Shown piece by piece: positions 60,012 through 64,000 of a stretch of 64,000 bases of DNA. Position numbers and translations under genes: made by a program. The number at the start of each line of letters is the position of its first letter. The first letter of the stretch is position 1. This DNA comes from Phoronis australis (Eukaryota > Phoronida > Phoronidae), in NCBI GenBank assembly GCA_002633005.1, contig NMRA01000420.1:1-64000 (forward strand). Reading direction: 5' to 3'. The notes under the pieces are model-generated. The model searched no databases. It had not been told where the DNA came from and saw only the letters and a program-made list of their open reading frames with translations.

Positions 60012-61073
60012 GTTGTAATAGCCAGGCAATATACAGCGCCCCTCCTGCTGCCTGGCAGATGGATGCCGCCGTACGGGGGGAGGCTCAGCACGATCATTTT
60101 CGAACTGGCATGTCGACGGTGTTTTCTTTTCCGAGTCTTTACCCGATCGCCATGGGACCGGGTGGGGGGATCGAGTATTTCGAGTCCCGGCCCTAAATCC
60201 GCTTATGCATATCAGCGTAGATATCGGCTGTGATGGCAACGAAGAGCCTTCGGGAAAGTCTCTCAGAATAAAAATCGTCAGGGTTTGAATTTCCACGCAC
60301 CTCCACCGGCTCTTCAGCCATTCATTTTTGTCATAAACTTCACCGATAAAGTGATCAGTGTAGTCGAAACGTCGTATTTCCAAATATAAGTCAACATAAC
60401 AACAAGTTTCTTGAAAAAATAGTGAAAAGAGGTGTTAAACAAACATTTAAAACTGATAAAAGCGCTTTTATAGTTCTGCCTGCACGCAAAGAAACTTTTT
60501 TGGCCGAGACCCGGCCAGTTCAGTTTGCTTGAGCCGGAGTCATGTTCGGCTGTGGAAGTTGTCTTTAAATCAACCGTTGATTTCTGCGACGTAACTAAGA
60601 GGTGAGTTCTTAGGCTAGCTGGTTTAATATTTATTTTTTAATTTCTCGTTGTACACCAGCACTATCAGTGACAGGCGAAAATATCGTGAAAATATTACTT
60701 GGCATTTTTGATGATTTTTGAAAAACAAGTAGGGCATTAGAATTTAACGATATCTTTCGATCAATGAAATTGTCACTGAGGAAGACTTCGGATAGAAGAC
60801 CTATGTCAGTGTGACACTGGCCGCCGATTCAATTTTAAAGAGTTCCCACCATGACCCTGTGTCTCAAAAAGGAATTTTATTATTACATCTTAACAGATTT
60901 AATAGCCTTTAATACACCTGTTGCTACCAAACAATCTAAAAAATTTAAAAATATATTTTTCTGTTATCGGGTATGTACGCAATGGATGGAAGACCGCCTC
61001 AGCCGTTGTTGTTTTACCAGTGCGATATTGAGGAGTTGTGAAAAAAGTCCGCGGGGAGCCGTCTTTTTCAGAC

Positions 61074-61240
61074 ATGAAAAGGTGCGTTTGTGGAAACTGT
61101 GGTAACAACAACTTGACTGTGAACGTCTTAGTGTTCAAATTTCCTAAATACGTGAAAGTTGCACAAAAATGGCATCGGTTTGTCATGGGCGGCGCACAAG
61201 AGTGTGGAGTGTCAGTGTGGAACATGAGATTCAGTTTGGC
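61074..61240 (+). CDS. Candidate first coding exon of a THAP-type zinc-finger protein
   Basis: The ATG at 61074 follows a good acceptor (tctttttcag). The frame reads MKRCVCGNCGNNN, then VFKFPKYVKVAQKWHRFV, before a possible donor gtaagc at 61241. An N-terminal Cys cluster, an F.FPK block and a Trp about eight residues later are the early hallmarks of the THAP C2CH DNA-binding domain. The later Cys-x2-His half would be on a following exon, which I could not find in the window. THAP domains occur in cellular regulators and in P-element-type transposases, so it could be either. Confidence 0.4.
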
Positions 61241-61393
61241 GTAAGCCACACTTTGATCGGCATATTTCAAAGAATCGTGTTTNAAACGATATTTAAATGC
61301 TTCTCTTGGTGATCAGTTGCATTGAAAAATTGTCTTGACCGAAAAACACCGTCGTCAATTTTCAAGACTTAAGAAATATGAACACACATAGGG

Positions 61394-61536
61394 GGTTATG
61401 CCCACAGGGGTCCTCAGCTTCTGATCGTCCCCAATATACTACATATAATACTAGTATGGTATAGTATAGTAATAATAGTATTATATGTAGTATATTGGGG
61501 ACGATCAGAAGCTGAGGACGCCTGTGGTTATGCCCA
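61394..61536. mobile_element. Foldback hairpin element flanked by an 11-bp direct repeat
   Basis: Arms 61402-61452 and 61477-61527 are reverse complements with one mismatch in about 51 bp, separated by 24 bases. ggttatgccca occurs at both edges (61394-61404 and 61526-61536), like a target duplication. No coding capacity. Confidence 0.8.
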
Positions 61537-62125
61537 TTTCATGCAGGATATGTCGCATAATCCTTCTAATGGAAAGACATGGGTAAAATGACACTTTTAT
61601 TCCAATTGTTTCAGAAAGTTTGAGTACTGCGCTGTGAGCTTGTCACGAATGCCACTCCCACGCCAGCCAACACACGTCACCCATGATCGGAGTCACGCTG
61701 TCCTTCCTCTGCTGTATTCTCTTAAATTGGCCTCCCTGTCAATTCGTTCGTACGTTACGATAAAATTTGCGATTGGTTCTTGAATACTGGGTGGTACTCG
61801 ATCGGTATCAGTGATCAAAGACTGGTCGAGTCCAAAAATGTGCTAAATGAAGTTCTCCAACTCAGTGTGTTTACAAGTGTAGTATTTTTGGCAGCCAGGA
61901 TGCCAAGCAGACGACACAGCTCATTTGAATGTTACATTTACACACTCGCATGATAAACAAGTAAGCTCAAATCCCACAGGAATCGAGTTCCCGTTTTTTT
62001 GTCTACTGATAGTTTTTGCTGAAGGGAAGGTTCACATATCCCGGCCCCCGCAACTTTCGGGCCCCTGTGCACATACAATTGCGCTTTGCCCACTTTTCTG
62101 AGGCAACATGTTGGCCCCCTTTATC

Positions 62126-62414
62126 AGGGGCACATCCATGATTTTGAGTTAGGGCGCACACAGCCTAAACTGTAGGGATGCAGGGGTCTTGAATGTTTTC
62201 GTTTGCAGACCGTTCAACTAAAAAAAAAATCGATGAAAGGGGTTTGTTCAGGGCCTATGCGTTGTTTATTCACCCCCCGAGCACCCCTGGATGCGCCTAT
62301 ATACTAGTCAGTAATTCGCACCCGTACTGTCTAATGGTATCTGGTAGAATTTTAGGGGGGGCGATGCCCCCCCCCAAATCCGCCACTGCTTATGTTATCC
62401 TAGATCTGCCACTG
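62126..62414. mobile_element. hAT-like MITE, copy 4, plus an extra inverted end
   Basis: Left end caggggcacatccatgattt and right end aaatccgccactg at 62388. Immediately after comes tatcctagatctgccactg at 62392-62414, which is the left terminus of the same family in reverse. Two elements are therefore adjacent or nested. Confidence 0.55.
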
Positions 62415-62419
62415 CAACG

Positions 62420-64000
62420 TCATAAGATGCAGTCATTCCCACTGGTTGAAATCTGGGAAACCCCTTTCAGTTTACTGTTATGTAGTATGGTGACCAACTT
62501 TGACTTGAATAGTTACAATTTATTAAAAAAAGATCAGATTATGTGCCATTATTATTAACGTTGTTTTTAGTTTGCAGTGACATTTCTGTGTATGGGTGAA
62601 TAAAAGCATCCAGAAGATAAACAACAATGTTTAATTGATTCTTTTACTGAGTATTTTATACATAAACAAGCATTTTCAATAATGTTGACGTAACTGAAAT
62701 TTAGTACTCACAGTTACAGTCACAGTTAGGGGTACACAATTAAATTAACAAATACACCAATATACATATAAATTTCCATTTCATTTATAACATATCATCT
62801 TATAAAAAATAGCTTCATATAAAAACATGTATGTCTGGTTACAATAGCGACGTCTTAAGTAAGCTATGTTTGACAGGCACAAGGCTCATTCTTTGTCTTT
62901 CCCATTATGAGCAAAAGATGGCGCTACAACTGTGACCATCTCATGGAATGCAGGTCTCTCACCAAGCACACGGTGTCAACTTGCCCTTTATACAGACAAC
63001 AACTGTTAAACCGTCTGAGCAATTTACCATTCAAAACATGATCTGGTCTTTTGTTTCACATCCAAAACTTGGTAATAATAATAATAATAATAATAATAGA
63101 ATTATGCAATAATTGTATACCGTAGTCAAGTTCACCAAGTGATGGAACAATTTCTGCCCGTCACAGGTTAGAGAAACAATTCAGTGGTAGGACCCACGAA
63201 CACTCTGGCCATGAGCAGGGCCGAGTTCCATAGCAGCAAGAATCTGTGATCAAAGCCAGTGTAGGGCGATATCTTGCATTCCCACTGTGCATTTACGTAT
63301 AGTTATTTACATAGTTCAGCCACTAGATTTTGAGTAACAAGCAACAGTGCTTTTGAGTTGGAGACTATTGGTTTTAGGGACACATAATTAAGATAATCCA
63401 AATACAGCTGTCCGTTTTAAGGTCCAGCCAAACTATTGGGTGGTCCGGTCAATGAACTCTTTCAACACCCTGAGAGAAGAGTAATCAAATTCAACAACAA
63501 TAGGTCATGTCCAAAGGCTTCAAGAGGAGAAATCACACTTGACTAAATGTGAATGAAAATAGAAACCGCTTGTACTAAAATAGCCTGAAAGAATTTGATA
63601 CGAGGAAAAGTCAAATTAGTCGACCAGGATATCTAAGTGGATTTAACAGTCCATAACAAGCAGAACGAAAATAGAAAATCCGATCAGTGTTCAATATCTT
63701 AGCAGATGATTTAAGCTTGGAAATTCAAACAAATTTCCCTGCAAAGTTATACAGAGTACTGTGTTGGTAACACGTCTATTACCTTGGTACAGTCCGTTTC
63801 ACACAATGGCTTAATTATGAAAATCTCACAAAAAAATGAGTCGTGAAATTACGCAAGTTCATGTTTCTTATGGTTATCCTGTGGTCCAAATGGAACTAAC
63901 AGTACTATTAGTGCTAATAATACTAATTTTGGCTAAATAAACTGTTTCGTCGGTAATTTATCTTACGTTGAGGTTGTTCATTCTTGATTCACCAATGTAG
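62420..64000. other. Right-hand flank, no gene recognised
   Basis: AT-rich with stop codons in all frames and no long open frame. It could be untranslated or intergenic sequence of a neighbouring gene. The only feature is the ataa microsatellite. Confidence 0.4.
63072..63098. repeat. (taa)n microsatellite
   Basis: Nine uninterrupted trinucleotide units. Confidence 0.95.

Noticed and set aside
59961-60383. 140-codon minus-strand frame as a gene
   Set aside because: It overlaps a MITE end and an N in a homopolymer, and no domain was recognised.

Overview
This window is animal (metazoan) nuclear DNA. It is AT-rich and intron-dense, with GT-AG splice sites throughout, and it is full of minisatellites, small DNA transposons, tRNA-derived SINE-like copies and LINE debris. 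No bacterial or viral gene organisation is visible. The gene content and a family of pearl-type core-repeat elements suggest a marine invertebrate (amphioxus, hemichordate, echinoderm or mollusc grade). The species cannot be fixed from the sequence alone.

One gene dominates. A mitochondrial carbamoyl-phosphate synthase of the CPS I/III type (CPS1 orthologue) lies on the minus strand. Its start codon is at 56857 and its last visible exon is at 1724. I could join 29 coding exons with matching splice phases into about 1,422 codons. They cover the presequence, the glutaminase half, both ATP-grasp halves, and the start of the C-terminal allosteric (MGS-like) domain. The last ~80 residues must lie beyond the left edge. 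The glutaminase keeps its nucleophilic cysteine (C290) and the His/Glu pair (H374, E376). The visible N-acetylglutamate-contact residues are kept too. This is therefore a glutamine-using, acetylglutamate-regulated CPS III-type enzyme, not a mammalian-style ammonia-only CPS I.

Layout by region. 1-13.4 kb: exons 29-19, with a pearl-like repeat element at 8.0-9.2 kb. 13.4-32.5 kb: one 19-kb intron (intron 18) holding a truncated LINE, two more repeat clusters, a diverged segmental duplication carrying an uncharacterised acidic reading frame with 30-residue repeats, and a large inverted repeat. 32.5-35.8 kb: exons 18 and 17 appear twice around a single N. Splice phase and contig-edge structure indicate an unmerged haplotype overlap, not a real exon duplication. 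35.8-56.9 kb: exons 16-1, with many minisatellites. One of these is built from tandem copies of the exon 10 splice acceptor, and intron 9 has a GC donor. 57-64 kb: upstream flank with MITEs, a near-perfect hairpin element, and one candidate THAP-type zinc-finger exon on the plus strand.

Only the CPS gene is well supported as a functional gene. I saw no convincing new multi-gene system. The most unusual observations are the exon-10-derived acceptor array, the trimeric repeat with regularly spaced CTCF-like motifs, the retained glutaminase triad, and the repeat-encoded reading frames in intron 18.
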